DNA of 14,037 nt from an uncultured Oscillospiraceae bacterium (GCA_910579485.1 CAJTVO010000091.1:1-14037), one strand, 5' to 3'; positions 6,235 through 13,299 are shown, counted from the stretch's first letter. The notes: generated by a model from the sequence alone, not told the origin. Program-made: numbers and translations.

Positions 6235-7421
6235 GGCGTTTCCTCCTTTTGATGCAGGTAGTCATAGGCCGCCTGGGCCTCCACGGCGGCGGCCAGGGGC
6301 AGGGCCTCCGGGTCGGCGGCGAAATGGGGGTTGTGGTTGGGGTATGTCCAGCCCTTCGCCTCGTTCCCCACGCCGATGTAGTAGTAGCACCCCGGCGCGG
6401 CGTCGCAGAAATAGCCGAAGTCGTCCGTCCCCAGAGCCGGCGCGCCCTGCTCCTCCACGTTTTCCGCTCCCAGCACCTTCCGGGCGGAGGCCATCAGCAG
6501 AGCCGTCACAGCAGGGTCGTTGATGCAGCCGGGGTAGCTCTCGAAGATCTCGATATCCGCCTCCACGCCCATTCCGGCGGCGATGCCGGAGACGATGGCC
6601 CGGAAGTCCGCTTTCACCCGCTCGCGGGCCTCGCCGCCCATGGTGCGGAGGATGCCGGTGAACCGGGCCTCCTCCGGCAGAACGTTGCCCGCCTCTCCGC
6701 TGTGGAAGGACCCCACCGTCACCACCACCGGCTCCGTGGGGGAGGTCCGGCGGCTGGAGATGGTCTGCAGGGCGGTGACGATCTGGGCTCCGGCCACGAT
6801 CACGTCCGCCCCCAAATGGGGCTTGGCCCCGTGGGATCCACGCCCCCGCAGGGTGACGGAGAAGGGGTTGGAGGCCGCGCACACCGGGCCGCTGCGGGTA
6901 CACAGCTTTCCCGTGGGGAGGCCGCTCTCCACGTGACAGCACAGCATGGCGTCCACACGTGGCGCTTCCATGCAACCCGCCGCGATCATCCGGGCCGCGC
7001 CGCCGTCTCCTTCCTCGTCCGGCTGGAAGAAGAGCTTCACCGTTCCGGGCAGCTCTGACCGGCATCCCAGCAGCAGCTCCGCCGCGCCCAGCAGGGCGGC
7101 GGTGTGGAAATCGTGGCCGCAGGCGTGCATCACCCCGGGGACCTGGGAGGCGTAGGGCAGGCCGGAGTCCTCCTCAATGGGCAGCGCGTCGATGTCCGCC
7201 CGGAAACCGATGGTCCGCCCGGGGCGTCCGCCATGTATGACCGCCATGGTCCCCGTGTCCGCCAGGGGCGTATAGGGGATGCCCAGCGCCTCCAGACGCT
7301 CCCGGATCAGCTTCGCCGTCCGGTGTTCCTTCCGCCCTAGCTCCGGGCACCGGTGGAGGGTGAAAAACAGTTCCCGCCACGCCGGCGCCAGGGACAGGGC
7401 GGTCTCTTTGAAGGCTTCCAT
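6231..7421 (-). CDS. M20D-family metal-dependent amidohydrolase
   Basis: This 396-residue enzyme belongs to the M20 peptidases related to hippurate hydrolases, N-acyl-amino-acid deacylases and the plant IAA-amino-acid hydrolases. Motifs in order are RADIDALP (74-81), HACGHD (99-104) with metal-ligand Cys101 and His103, QPDEEG (133-138) with the catalytic and ligand Glu pair, His163 in CCHVE, a dimerisation-domain segment RGRGSHGAKPH (192-202), and HNPHF near the C-terminus. The Cys-containing HACGHD points to the M20D group rather than di- or tripeptidases. The start at 7421 is chosen because AAGGAG lies nine bases upstream and the promoter's -10 covers the longer in-frame alternatives at 7454 and 7481. 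It is cotranscribed with the downstream S66 peptidase. The exact acyl or peptide substrate is unknown. Confidence 0.93.
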   Translation of the reverse strand: MEAFKETALSLAPAWRELFFTLHRCPELGRKEHRTAKLIRERLEALGIPYTPLADTGTMAVIHGGRPGRTIGFRADIDALPIEEDSGLPYASQVPGVMHACGHDFHTAALLGAAELLLGCRSELPGTVKLFFQPDEEGDGGAARMIAAGCMEAPRVDAMLCCHVESGLPTGKLCTRSGPVCAASNPFSVTLRGRGSHGAKPHLGADVIVAGAQIVTALQTISSRRTSPTEPVVVTVGSFHSGEAGNVLPEEARFTGILRTMGGEARERVKADFRAIVSGIAAGMGVEADIEIFESYPGCINDPAVTALLMASARKVLGAENVEEQGAPALGTDDFGYFCDAAPGCYYYIGVGNEAKGWTYPNHNPHFAADPEALPLAAAVEAQAAYDYLHQKEETP

Positions 7422-7452
7422 GATAGAATGCTCCTTCCTCTCATTTTCCCTC

Positions 7453-7481
7453 ATTATATACGCTCCCTGCGGATTTGTCAC
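7453..7481 (-). promoter_or_regulatory. Promoter of the M20-S66 peptidase operon
   Basis: On the minus strand GTGACA (7476-7481) is a five-of-six -35, followed by 17 bases and a perfect TATAAT (7453-7458). Transcription should start near 7446, leaving about 25 bases before the M20 start codon. This rules out the longer in-frame starts. Confidence 0.8.
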
Positions 7482-7555
7482 GGTTTTTTTCCGGTTTTGG
7501 CCTCCTCCGGACTGTCACCGCCGTCCCCAGGCGCATATTGTGGAGAGAGAATCCA

Positions 7556-8653
7556 ATGAGTTGGGAGGATGACTCTATTATGACTCGCACGACCCATTTT
7601 TTCCTGGGCGCAAACAGCGGCCAGGGGTTTCAGACCCTGTTCCCCCGCTTCTGCAGGCCGGAGGACTTCCATGACCTCCTGGTCCTCAAGGGCGGCCCGG
7701 GCTGCGGCAAGTCTACGCTGATGCGCGCCGTCGGCGCGGCCATGGAGGAGAGGGGGGAGGAGGTGGAGTACCTCTACTGCTCCGGCGATCCGCAGTCTCT
7801 GGACGGCGTACATATTCCGCGCATTCGCACCGCCATCGTGGATGGTACGGCGCCCCACGTCATCGAGCCCCGCTATCCCGCCGCCGTTGGCCGCTATGTG
7901 AACCTGGGGCAGTTTTATGACGTTGCCGCCATCAAGTGTTCCCGCAAGGACGTGATCCACTACACCAACGCGGCGTCCGCCGCCTATCAACGGGCCTATC
8001 GCGCCCTGGGCGCGGCGCGGCAGATGTCGGACAGCGCCTCCGCCCTGATGCGGGAGAGGATGGACGCCGAGAAGCTCCTGCGGCGCACCGACGGGATCAT
8101 CGGGCGGGAGCTGCGGGGGAAGGGGGGAGGCGGCGAGGACAGTCTCCGTTTCCTGGGAAGCCTCACCTGTCAGGGGCCTATCTGGCGCTTTGACTCCGTT
8201 CAGACGCTGTGCCCCAGGGTCTACCAGCTCCAGGACTCCTACGGCCTGGCCGCCCTCATGCTCCAGCGCCTCCATGCCGCCGCCGCCGCACGGGGCTTCC
8301 GGTCCGTGATCTGTCCCGACCCGGAGCATCCGGATCTGATCCACCATCTGCTGCTGCCGGAGCTGGACCTGGCCTTCGTCACCAGCCGCGAGGGCATGGC
8401 CTATTCCGGCTCTGCTTACCGCCGGGTGCGTCTGGACACCATGATCGACCCCGCCTGCGCCAAGCGGTTCAAGGCCCGTATCCGCTTCTCCGCCCGGGTA
8501 GCCGCCGTCCTCCGGGAGGAGGGCCTGGACGCACTCCGGGAAGCAAAAGCCGCCCACGACCAGCTGGAGGCGGTCTACCACCCCCACGTAGACTTCAACG
8601 GCGTTCAGCAGCTGGCTCGGGAGGAACTGAAGCGGATCGAAACGTATCTCTGA
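7556..8653 (+). CDS. Two-half P-loop protein (PRK06851-like)
   Basis: The 365-residue protein resembles the uncharacterised PRK06851-type P-loop proteins of Firmicutes. After HFFLGANSGQGF (14-25) comes a Walker A motif GGPGCGKST (46-54), then YLYCSGDPQSLDGVHIP (72-88) and IVDGTAPHVIEPRYP (94-108), all typical of this group. The second half (about 219-285) repeats the same plan: a hydrophobic strand, a helix, CPDPEHPDLIHHLLLPEL and LAFVTS. At the P-loop position it reads QDSYGLAAL, without Lys or Ser/Thr, so that site is unlikely to bind nucleotide. A helical tail (about 320-362) ends the protein. The start at 7556 has GGAG ten bases upstream; an in-frame ATG at 7580 behind GGGAGG, 11 bases away, is an almost equally good choice. 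It is monocistronic. The biochemical role is not known to me. Confidence 0.88.
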   Translation: MSWEDDSIMTRTTHFFLGANSGQGFQTLFPRFCRPEDFHDLLVLKGGPGCGKSTLMRAVGAAMEERGEEVEYLYCSGDPQSLDGVHIPRIRTAIVDGTAPHVIEPRYPAAVGRYVNLGQFYDVAAIKCSRKDVIHYTNAASAAYQRAYRALGAARQMSDSASALMRERMDAEKLLRRTDGIIGRELRGKGGGGEDSLRFLGSLTCQGPIWRFDSVQTLCPRVYQLQDSYGLAALMLQRLHAAAAARGFRSVICPDPEHPDLIHHLLLPELDLAFVTSREGMAYSGSAYRRVRLDTMIDPACAKRFKARIRFSARVAAVLREEGLDALREAKAAHDQLEAVYHPHVDFNGVQQLAREELKRIETYL

Positions 8654-8670
8654 CAAACGTCCGTATTTGA

Positions 8671-8715
8671 GAAAAAGCGGCCCTGTGTTCTCACAGGGCC
8701 GCTCCCTCTATTTTT
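8671..8715. terminator. Bidirectional terminator between convergent genes
   Basis: GCGGCCCTGTG (8677-8687) pairs perfectly with CACAGGGCCGC (8692-8702) around TTCT. For the minus strand it is followed by five T (the A-run at 8672-8676), five bases beyond the merR-type gene's stop, a strong intrinsic terminator. For the plus strand TTTTT occurs a little further out (8711-8715), so it can end the P-loop gene as well. Confidence 0.88.
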
Positions 8716-9067
8716 CCCTCAGGAGTTTATCATAGTTGGCGATCTTGTAGTCCAGCCGTTCCAGGGATTGCTGCATTTTCTCCATCCGGCCCAGGAGCAG
8801 CGCACGCTGCTCGACCAGGATATCCTTCCGGCGCTCCTCGGTGCCCTCGCCCTGGCGGCACAGCGCGCCGTATTCGATCAGCGCCTCGATCTGCACCCCG
8901 GCGGAACGCATACACTTGATCAGCTCGATCCACCGGCAGGACGCTTCGTCAAAATCCCGCACGCCGCCCTTGGTCCGGGGCACCGGGGGAATGAGGCCGA
9001 TGCGTTCATAATACCGCAGGGTGTCGGCGGTCAGCCCGTATTTTTTGCTGGTTTCCGCAATGGTCAT
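8708..9067 (-). CDS. MerR-family regulator, AdhR-like
   Basis: The 119-residue protein starts with a MerR winged helix: MTIAETSKKYGLTADTLRYY (1-20), ERIGLIPP (21-28), then the second half RDFDEASCRWIELIKCMRSAG (37-57). A coiled-coil dimerisation helix (about 77-117) follows. There is no separate effector domain, as in the short AdhR group. Cys52, in the IKCMRSAG segment, sits where Bacillus subtilis AdhR has the cysteine that reacts with aldehydes; Cys44 and Cys70 are extra. The ATG at 9067 is preceded by AAAGGAGG eight bases upstream, overlapping the stop of the aldo/keto reductase gene, so the two form an operon. The frame is open further upstream only as a shadow of that gene. Activation of the operon by reactive carbonyls is inferred from the family and the promoter. 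Confidence 0.93.
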   Translation of the reverse strand: MTIAETSKKYGLTADTLRYYERIGLIPPVPRTKGGVRDFDEASCRWIELIKCMRSAGVQIEALIEYGALCRQGEGTEERRKDILVEQRALLLGRMEKMQQSLERLDYKIANYDKLLREK

Positions 9068-9081
9068 GTGCCCGGCCTCCT

Positions 9082-10230
9082 TTACGCGCCGAAGAGCGCC
9101 GCCGCGCGCTTCATGTTCTCCGTCACGGCCACGCCGAAGGGACACCGCTTCTCGCACGCGCCGCACTGGACGCACTCTCCCGCCTTGTGGGGCAGGGCGG
9201 CGTAGTGCTCCCGCACCGTCTCGGGGATATCCCCCTGGGCCTGGCAGAGGTTCAAAAACTTGGTCACGTCGGCTACGCCGATCCCCTGGGGGCAGGGGGC
9301 GCAGTGTCCGCAGTACATGCAGTGCCCCGCCCAGTTGATCTTGGGCATGGCGGCGAAGGCGGCGGCGTAGTCCCGCTCCTCCGGGGAGGCGTCCTCGTAG
9401 GCGATGCTGGCCCGCAGGTCCTCCATGGACCGGGCCCCGCACATGATGGAGGCCACCCCCGGGCGGGTCAGGGCGTAGTGGAGGCATTGCGCCGCCGTCA
9501 AGGATACCCCCGCCGGAGACATATCCGCCTTCAGCAGGTCCCCGCCGCCGAAGGCCTTCATGACCGTGATGCCTACACCCAGCCGCTGGCAGGTCTCATA
9601 CAGCGCCTGCCGCTGGGGGTCCATATTGACCAGAGGCTTCTCGTAGTTCTTGTCCGCCCACAGCTCTTCCACGTCCTCGCCGGCGGGCTGGAGGTCGTAG
9701 CAGGGATTCACGCTGAACATCAGCACGTCGATCTTTCCGGTGTTCACCGCCGTCAGGGCCACCTCCGGATTGTGGCTGCTGAGGCCGACGCTCTTGACGG
9801 TCCCCGCCGCCTTCAGCGCCAGGGCGTAGTCCAGGATGCCGCTTTCTACCACGGTCTCCCAGTCGCTCATGGCGTCCACGTAGTGGATCATGCCGATGTC
9901 CGCGCAGTCCGTCCCCAGGAGCCGGAGGCGCTCGGCGAAATTGGCCTTCGCCTCTTCAAGGTCTCGGGTCCGCTTGTACTGCCCGTCCCGCCAGACGGCG
10001 CAGAGATGGTTCTGGAGGACGAACTTCTCCCGCCGCCCCTCCAGGGCCCGGCCCAGGTTCTCCAGCAATTCAGGCTCCGGCGTATACAGGTCGATGCAGT
10101 TGACCCCGGCGGACTCCATGAGATCTACCATTTCCCGGACCTGTGCCGCCGTCTTGCCGGAAAAGCCCTCGCAGCCCATGCCGATCTCGCTCACCCTGAT
10201 GCCGGTGCGGCCTAATGTACGGTATTGCAT
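9082..10230 (-). CDS. Aldo/keto reductase with two C-terminal 4Fe-4S motifs
   Basis: The 382-residue protein has an aldo/keto reductase TIM barrel (about 1-290) followed by a ferredoxin-like domain. Barrel signatures include RTLGRTGIRVSEIGMG (4-19), DIGMIHYVD (111-119), VKSVGLSSHNPEVA (145-158) and PGVASIMCGARS (257-268). The iron-sulfur part has Cys304, 307, 310 and 313 (CxxCxxCxxCP) and Cys353, 356, 359 and 363 (CxxCxxCxxxCP), predicting two clusters. The catalytic tetrad is incomplete: Asp47 and His116 fit, but the family Tyr (five residues after the Asp) is Glu52, and the strand normally holding the Lys reads VLQNHL. Such proteins occur in Clostridia (COG1453-like) and probably move electrons to ferredoxin or a flavin; the substrate is unknown. 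AGGGAG lies ten bases upstream. It is the first gene of the MerR-controlled operon. Confidence 0.93.
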   Translation of the reverse strand: MQYRTLGRTGIRVSEIGMGCEGFSGKTAAQVREMVDLMESAGVNCIDLYTPEPELLENLGRALEGRREKFVLQNHLCAVWRDGQYKRTRDLEEAKANFAERLRLLGTDCADIGMIHYVDAMSDWETVVESGILDYALALKAAGTVKSVGLSSHNPEVALTAVNTGKIDVLMFSVNPCYDLQPAGEDVEELWADKNYEKPLVNMDPQRQALYETCQRLGVGITVMKAFGGGDLLKADMSPAGVSLTAAQCLHYALTRPGVASIMCGARSMEDLRASIAYEDASPEERDYAAAFAAMPKINWAGHCMYCGHCAPCPQGIGVADVTKFLNLCQAQGDIPETVREHYAALPHKAGECVQCGACEKRCPFGVAVTENMKRAAALFGA

Positions 10231-10278
10231 GTCTGTTTGTCTCCCTTCAATATTCCGTTTTATTTCTCACTGTCTCCC

Positions 10279-10309
10279 AGCATATCACCTGGAGTCTACT
10301 CCAAGTCAA
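10279..10309 (-). promoter_or_regulatory. MerR-type promoter and operator
   Basis: On the minus strand TTGACT (10304-10309) and TATGCT (10279-10284) are separated by 19 bases, the overlong spacing characteristic of MerR-activated promoters. The spacer holds a perfect palindrome TGGAGT-AG-ACTCCA (10290-10303), with the outer bases CTTGG/CCAGG extending it imperfectly. The start point would be near 10272, about 42 bases before the reductase ATG. Because the MerR gene is second in this operon, it most likely activates its own transcription from here. Confidence 0.85.
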
Positions 10310-10319
10310 GACTTATTTC

Positions 10320-10362
10320 AAAAACCACCTGCATTCTGCTCAACCGGTAAACCAGCAGCAGG
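10320..10362 (-). terminator. Probable terminator after the leuS operon
   Basis: Read on the minus strand, an imperfect stem (CCTGC-TGCT with AGCA-GAAT-GCAGG, 10328-10362, with a four-base bulge and a 13-base loop) is followed by TGG and five T (10320-10324). It lies about 40 bases after the stop of the small helical protein gene. The stem is imperfect, so this is a moderate call. Confidence 0.42.
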
Positions 10363-10401
10363 CTCAATACGCACCTGCAAGCCTGTTTCTTTCCCCGCAT
10401 G

Positions 10402-10614
10402 TCATGTTTCATGCTGCTCTCCGGCCAGCTCCCGGCCGATCAGCTCGTTGGCGATGGTAAACGCCTCCACCCGGCGTTTCGCCAGGGTGATCTGGGGCTT
10501 GTACCGCTGGGGTTCCTCCTTGGCCTCGAAGGTCTTGATGGTCTCCCGCAGCTTGTGGAGGGTAGAATCGATCTGGCGTTTGGCCTCCAGCAGCTGCTCC
10601 CGTGTGTATTCCAT
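10402..10614 (-). CDS. Small helical protein of unknown function
   Basis: The 70-residue product is highly charged and predicted almost entirely alpha-helical: a first helix about 4-32 (REQLLEAKRQIDSTLHKLRE), a short turn with EEPQRYKP (33-40), then a second helix 41-65 (ITLAKRRVEAFTIANELIG). This looks like a helical hairpin. There is no signal peptide, membrane segment or metal motif. The ATG at 10614 has AGGAGG seven bases upstream; a longer TTG start at 10635 would include that ribosome site and is rejected. The gene lies 60 bases after leuS on the same strand with a hairpin between, so partial co-transcription is likely. I recall similar short proteins in other Clostridia but know no function. 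Confidence 0.8.
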   Translation of the reverse strand: MEYTREQLLEAKRQIDSTLHKLRETIKTFEAKEEPQRYKPQITLAKRRVEAFTIANELIGRELAGEQHET

Positions 10615-10635
10615 GTAATATCCTCCTCTGCGCAA

Positions 10636-10667
10636 GCGGCGCGGTATGCCAAGACATACCGCGCCGC
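10636..10667 (-). terminator. Stem-loop between leuS and the small gene
   Basis: GCGGCGCGGTATG (10636-10648) pairs perfectly with CATACCGCGCCGC (10655-10667) around a six-base loop, seven bases beyond the leuS stop. On the minus strand the next bases are TTGCGC, not a T-run, and the ribosome site of the small gene follows directly. It is therefore more likely a partial terminator, an mRNA 3'-end stabiliser or a processing site than a full stop. Confidence 0.55.
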
Positions 10668-10674
10668 GTCATTC

Positions 10675-13110
10675 CTATTTTGCGGGCTTCACGATCAGGT
10701 TTACCAGCTTGTTCTTCACGAGAATGACCTTCACGATCTCCATGCCCTCGATGGCACGGGCCACCTTGTCCACGGCCTTGGCGGCTTCCACCACTGCGGC
10801 CTCCTCGCTGTCTGCGGGGACGTTGATGGTGCCCCGGAGCTTGCCCTGGACCTGGACGGCCATCTCCACGGAGGAGGCCGCCGTCTTGCTTTCGTCATAG
10901 ACGGGCCAGCTCATCTGGCAGGCCATTTTTCCGCCCCCGGCAGCGGCGAAGCCCATGGTTTCCCACAGCTCCTCGCACATGTGGGGCGCGAAGGGATTCA
11001 GCAGCAGCAGCAGGGTCCTCATATCGCCCTTGGAGCAGCCGTTGGCGTAGAAGTCGTTCACCAAGGCCATCATGGCGGCGATGGCGGTGTTGAACTTCAT
11101 GGCCTCGATGTCGTTGGACACCTTCTTGATGGTCTTGTGGATGCCGGCCTCGTTGGCAGGGGTGTATGCCTCGCCGTCCGTGCAGCTCTCGGAGAGGTTC
11201 CACACACGGTCCAGGAACCGTTTGCAGCCCTTTACCGCGTTGTCGGACCAGGTGGCGGCCTTCTCGAAGTCGCCGATAAACATGATATACAGCCGCAGGG
11301 TGTCCGCGCCGTAGGCCTTCACCACATCGTCGGGATTCACCACGTTGCCCCGGGACTTGGACATCTTGCCGCCCTCGCTGAGGATCATGCCGTGGCTGGT
11401 GCGCTTCTGATAGGGCTCCCTGGTGGGGACCACGCCGATGTCGTAGAGGAACTTGTGCCAGAACCGGGAGTAGAGCAGGTGCAGGGTGGTGTGCTCCATG
11501 CCGCCGTTGTACCAATCCACCGGGGACCAGTACTCGAGGGCTTCTTTAGAAGCCAAAGCCTTGTCGTTGTGGGCGTCCATATACCGCAGGAAGTACCAGC
11601 TGGAACCGGCCCACTGGGGCATGGTGTCTGTCTCCCGCTTGGCCGCGCCGCCGCAGCAGGGGCAGGTGGTGTTGACCCACTCGGTCATCTTGCTGATGGG
11701 GCTCTCGCCGTCGTCGGTGGGCTCGTAGCTCTCCACCTCGGGGAGGAGCAGGGGCAGCTGGTCCTCCGGCAGGGGCTGCCAGCCGCATTTCTCGCACCAG
11801 ACCATGGGGATGGGCTCGCCCCAATACCGCTGGCGGGAGAAGACCCAGTCACGGAGCTTATAGTTGACCTTGGCCTCGCCGATGCCCTTCTCCTCCAGCC
11901 ACTTGGTGACGGCGGGGATGGCGTCCTTGACGGTCAGGCCGTTGAGGAAGTCGGAGTTGACCAGGATGCCGGTCTCGTCCTTGGCGGTGAAGGCGGCCTT
12001 CTGCACGTCCTCGCCGCCGGAGACCACCTCTATGATCTCGCAGCCGAACTTCTTGGCGAACTCCCAGTCCCGGTCGTCGTGGGCGGGGACGGCCATGATG
12101 GCCCCGGTGCCGTAGGTGGACAGGACGTAGTCGGAGATAAAGATGGGGATCTCCCGGCCATTCACCGGGTTTACGCCGCGCACGCCGTCCAGGCGCACGC
12201 CGGTCTTCTCCTTGTTCAGCTCCGTGCGCTCCAGGTCGCTCTTGGAGGCGGCGGCACGCTGGTATGCCTGGATGTCGTCCGCGTTTTTCAGCAGGGGCAT
12301 CCACTTCTTTACCAGCTCGTGCTCCGGGGACAGCACCATGTAGGTGGCCCCGAAGAGGGTGTCGGGCCGGGTGGTAAAGACCACGATGTCGTCCCCGGTG
12401 GTGGCCTTGAAGGTGACCTCCGCGCCGGTGGAACGGCCGATCCAGTTCTTCTGCTGGGTCTTGACCCGCTCGATGAAATCCAGGTCGTCCAGGTCGTCGA
12501 TGAGCCGCTGGGCGTACTTGGTGATGCGCAGCATCCACTGGCTCTTCTCCTTCCGGATCACCGCGCTGCCGCAGCGCTCGCAGACGCCCTCCACGACCTC
12601 CTCGTTGGCCAGGACGCACTTGCAGGAGGTACACCAGTTCACCGGCATGGTGGCCTTGTAGGCCAGACCGTTCTTATACAGCTGGAGGAAGATCCACTGG
12701 GTCCACTTGTAGTAGCTGGGGTCGGTGGTGTCCACCACCCGGTCCCAGTCGAAACCGTAGCCCAGCATCTTCAGCTGGCGGGTGAAGTTGGCGATATTCT
12801 GCTTTGTGACGATGGCGGGATGGACGTGGTTTTTGATGGCGAAGTTCTCCGTGGGCAGGCCGAAGGCGTCAAACCCGATGGGAAACAGCACGTTATAGCC
12901 GTCCATCCGCTTTTTGCGGGTGACGATGTCCATGGCGGTGAAGGGACGGGGATGGCCCACGTGGAGCCCCTGCCCGGAGGGGTAGGGGAACTCGATGAGG
13001 CCGTAGAACTTGGGCTTCTCGCTGCGGTCGGATGCGGCAAAGATCTTGCCCTCCTCCCAGCGTTTTTGCCACTTGGGCTCGATGGCCGCGAAATCGTATT
13101 TCAAAATCAT
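10675..13110 (-). CDS. leuS: Leucyl-tRNA synthetase
   Basis: The 811-residue class I synthetase charges tRNA-Leu. It shows the HIGH motif as HVGH (50-53) and KMSKS (582-586). The CP1 editing domain (about 225-415) has TTRPDTLFGATY (246-257) and HDDRD (344-348), whose Asp is needed for hydrolysing mischarged tRNA. Two zinc sites are visible: Cys160, 163, 177 and 180, and Cys439, 442, 483 and 486. The tRNA-binding domain contains SWYFLRYMD (504-512), and the C-terminal domain has QVQGKLRG (753-760). Length is normal for bacterial LeuRS. The ATG at 13110 is where the family N-terminus (YDFAAIEPKWQKRW) begins; the frame continues upstream to 13302 but runs through the promoter, and the extra residues are unlike LeuRS. 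The ribosome site is weak (GAGAG). Unlike many Firmicutes leuS genes, the short leader shows no T-box. Confidence 0.97.
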   Translation of the reverse strand: MILKYDFAAIEPKWQKRWEEGKIFAASDRSEKPKFYGLIEFPYPSGQGLHVGHPRPFTAMDIVTRKKRMDGYNVLFPIGFDAFGLPTENFAIKNHVHPAIVTKQNIANFTRQLKMLGYGFDWDRVVDTTDPSYYKWTQWIFLQLYKNGLAYKATMPVNWCTSCKCVLANEEVVEGVCERCGSAVIRKEKSQWMLRITKYAQRLIDDLDDLDFIERVKTQQKNWIGRSTGAEVTFKATTGDDIVVFTTRPDTLFGATYMVLSPEHELVKKWMPLLKNADDIQAYQRAAASKSDLERTELNKEKTGVRLDGVRGVNPVNGREIPIFISDYVLSTYGTGAIMAVPAHDDRDWEFAKKFGCEIIEVVSGGEDVQKAAFTAKDETGILVNSDFLNGLTVKDAIPAVTKWLEEKGIGEAKVNYKLRDWVFSRQRYWGEPIPMVWCEKCGWQPLPEDQLPLLLPEVESYEPTDDGESPISKMTEWVNTTCPCCGGAAKRETDTMPQWAGSSWYFLRYMDAHNDKALASKEALEYWSPVDWYNGGMEHTTLHLLYSRFWHKFLYDIGVVPTREPYQKRTSHGMILSEGGKMSKSRGNVVNPDDVVKAYGADTLRLYIMFIGDFEKAATWSDNAVKGCKRFLDRVWNLSESCTDGEAYTPANEAGIHKTIKKVSNDIEAMKFNTAIAAMMALVNDFYANGCSKGDMRTLLLLLNPFAPHMCEELWETMGFAAAGGGKMACQMSWPVYDESKTAASSVEMAVQVQGKLRGTINVPADSEEAAVVEAAKAVDKVARAIEGMEIVKVILVKNKLVNLIVKPAK

Positions 13111-13167
13111 CACACTCTCTTTGTATGTTGTCCGGGCACGTTCCGGCAAAAATTTCGTACAGGAGGT

Positions 13168-13196
13168 ATTATATCGGATTTTTTGCGGAATTGCAA
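13168..13196 (-). promoter_or_regulatory. Promoter of leuS
   Basis: On the minus strand TTGCAA (13191-13196), a 17-base spacer and a perfect TATAAT (13168-13173) place the start near 13161, giving a leader of about 50 bases. That is too short for a T-box riboswitch, and no T-box core (AGGGTGG...ACCGCG) is present. A small CCGG-flanked hairpin in the leader is the only structure seen. Confidence 0.72.
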
Positions 13197-13270
13197 GGGG
13201 TTTTTGCTGCTTTTCCCTGTCGGGGAACCGTACCGCCAGCCAGTATTCTGACGGTGCCGGCGCCGGCGGC

Positions 13271-13299
13271 TTGTATCTCGCCGCTCTCTGTGGTATGAT
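13271..13299 (+). promoter_or_regulatory. Promoter of the 13335 gene
   Basis: TTGTAT (13271-13276), a 17-base spacer and TATGAT (13294-13299) with an extended TGG before the -10 form a plausible sigma-A promoter, starting near 13306. It sits just right of a 12-base perfect palindrome, GCCGGCGCCGGC (13256-13267). Confidence 0.62.

Noticed and set aside
5269..6252. A 327-codon plus-strand frame opposite the S66 gene
   Set aside because: The S66 catalytic triad and coupled start are on the minus strand; this frame is Pro/Gly/Arg-rich shadow.
7478..8656. A 392-codon open frame on the minus strand opposite the P-loop gene
   Set aside because: It is low-complexity, has no recognisable motif and mirrors a plus-strand gene with a clear Walker A motif.
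9068..9487. N-terminal extension of the MerR regulator
   Set aside because: It overlaps the iron-sulfur domain of the reductase; the MerR helix-turn-helix begins right at the ATG at 9067 with AAAGGAGG upstream.
10399..13251. A 950-codon open frame on the plus strand opposite leuS
   Set aside because: It is the complementary frame of a high-GC gene with strong codon bias, is rich in Gly, His, Leu and Val repeats without domains, and has no ribosome site. leuS on the other strand is unmistakable.
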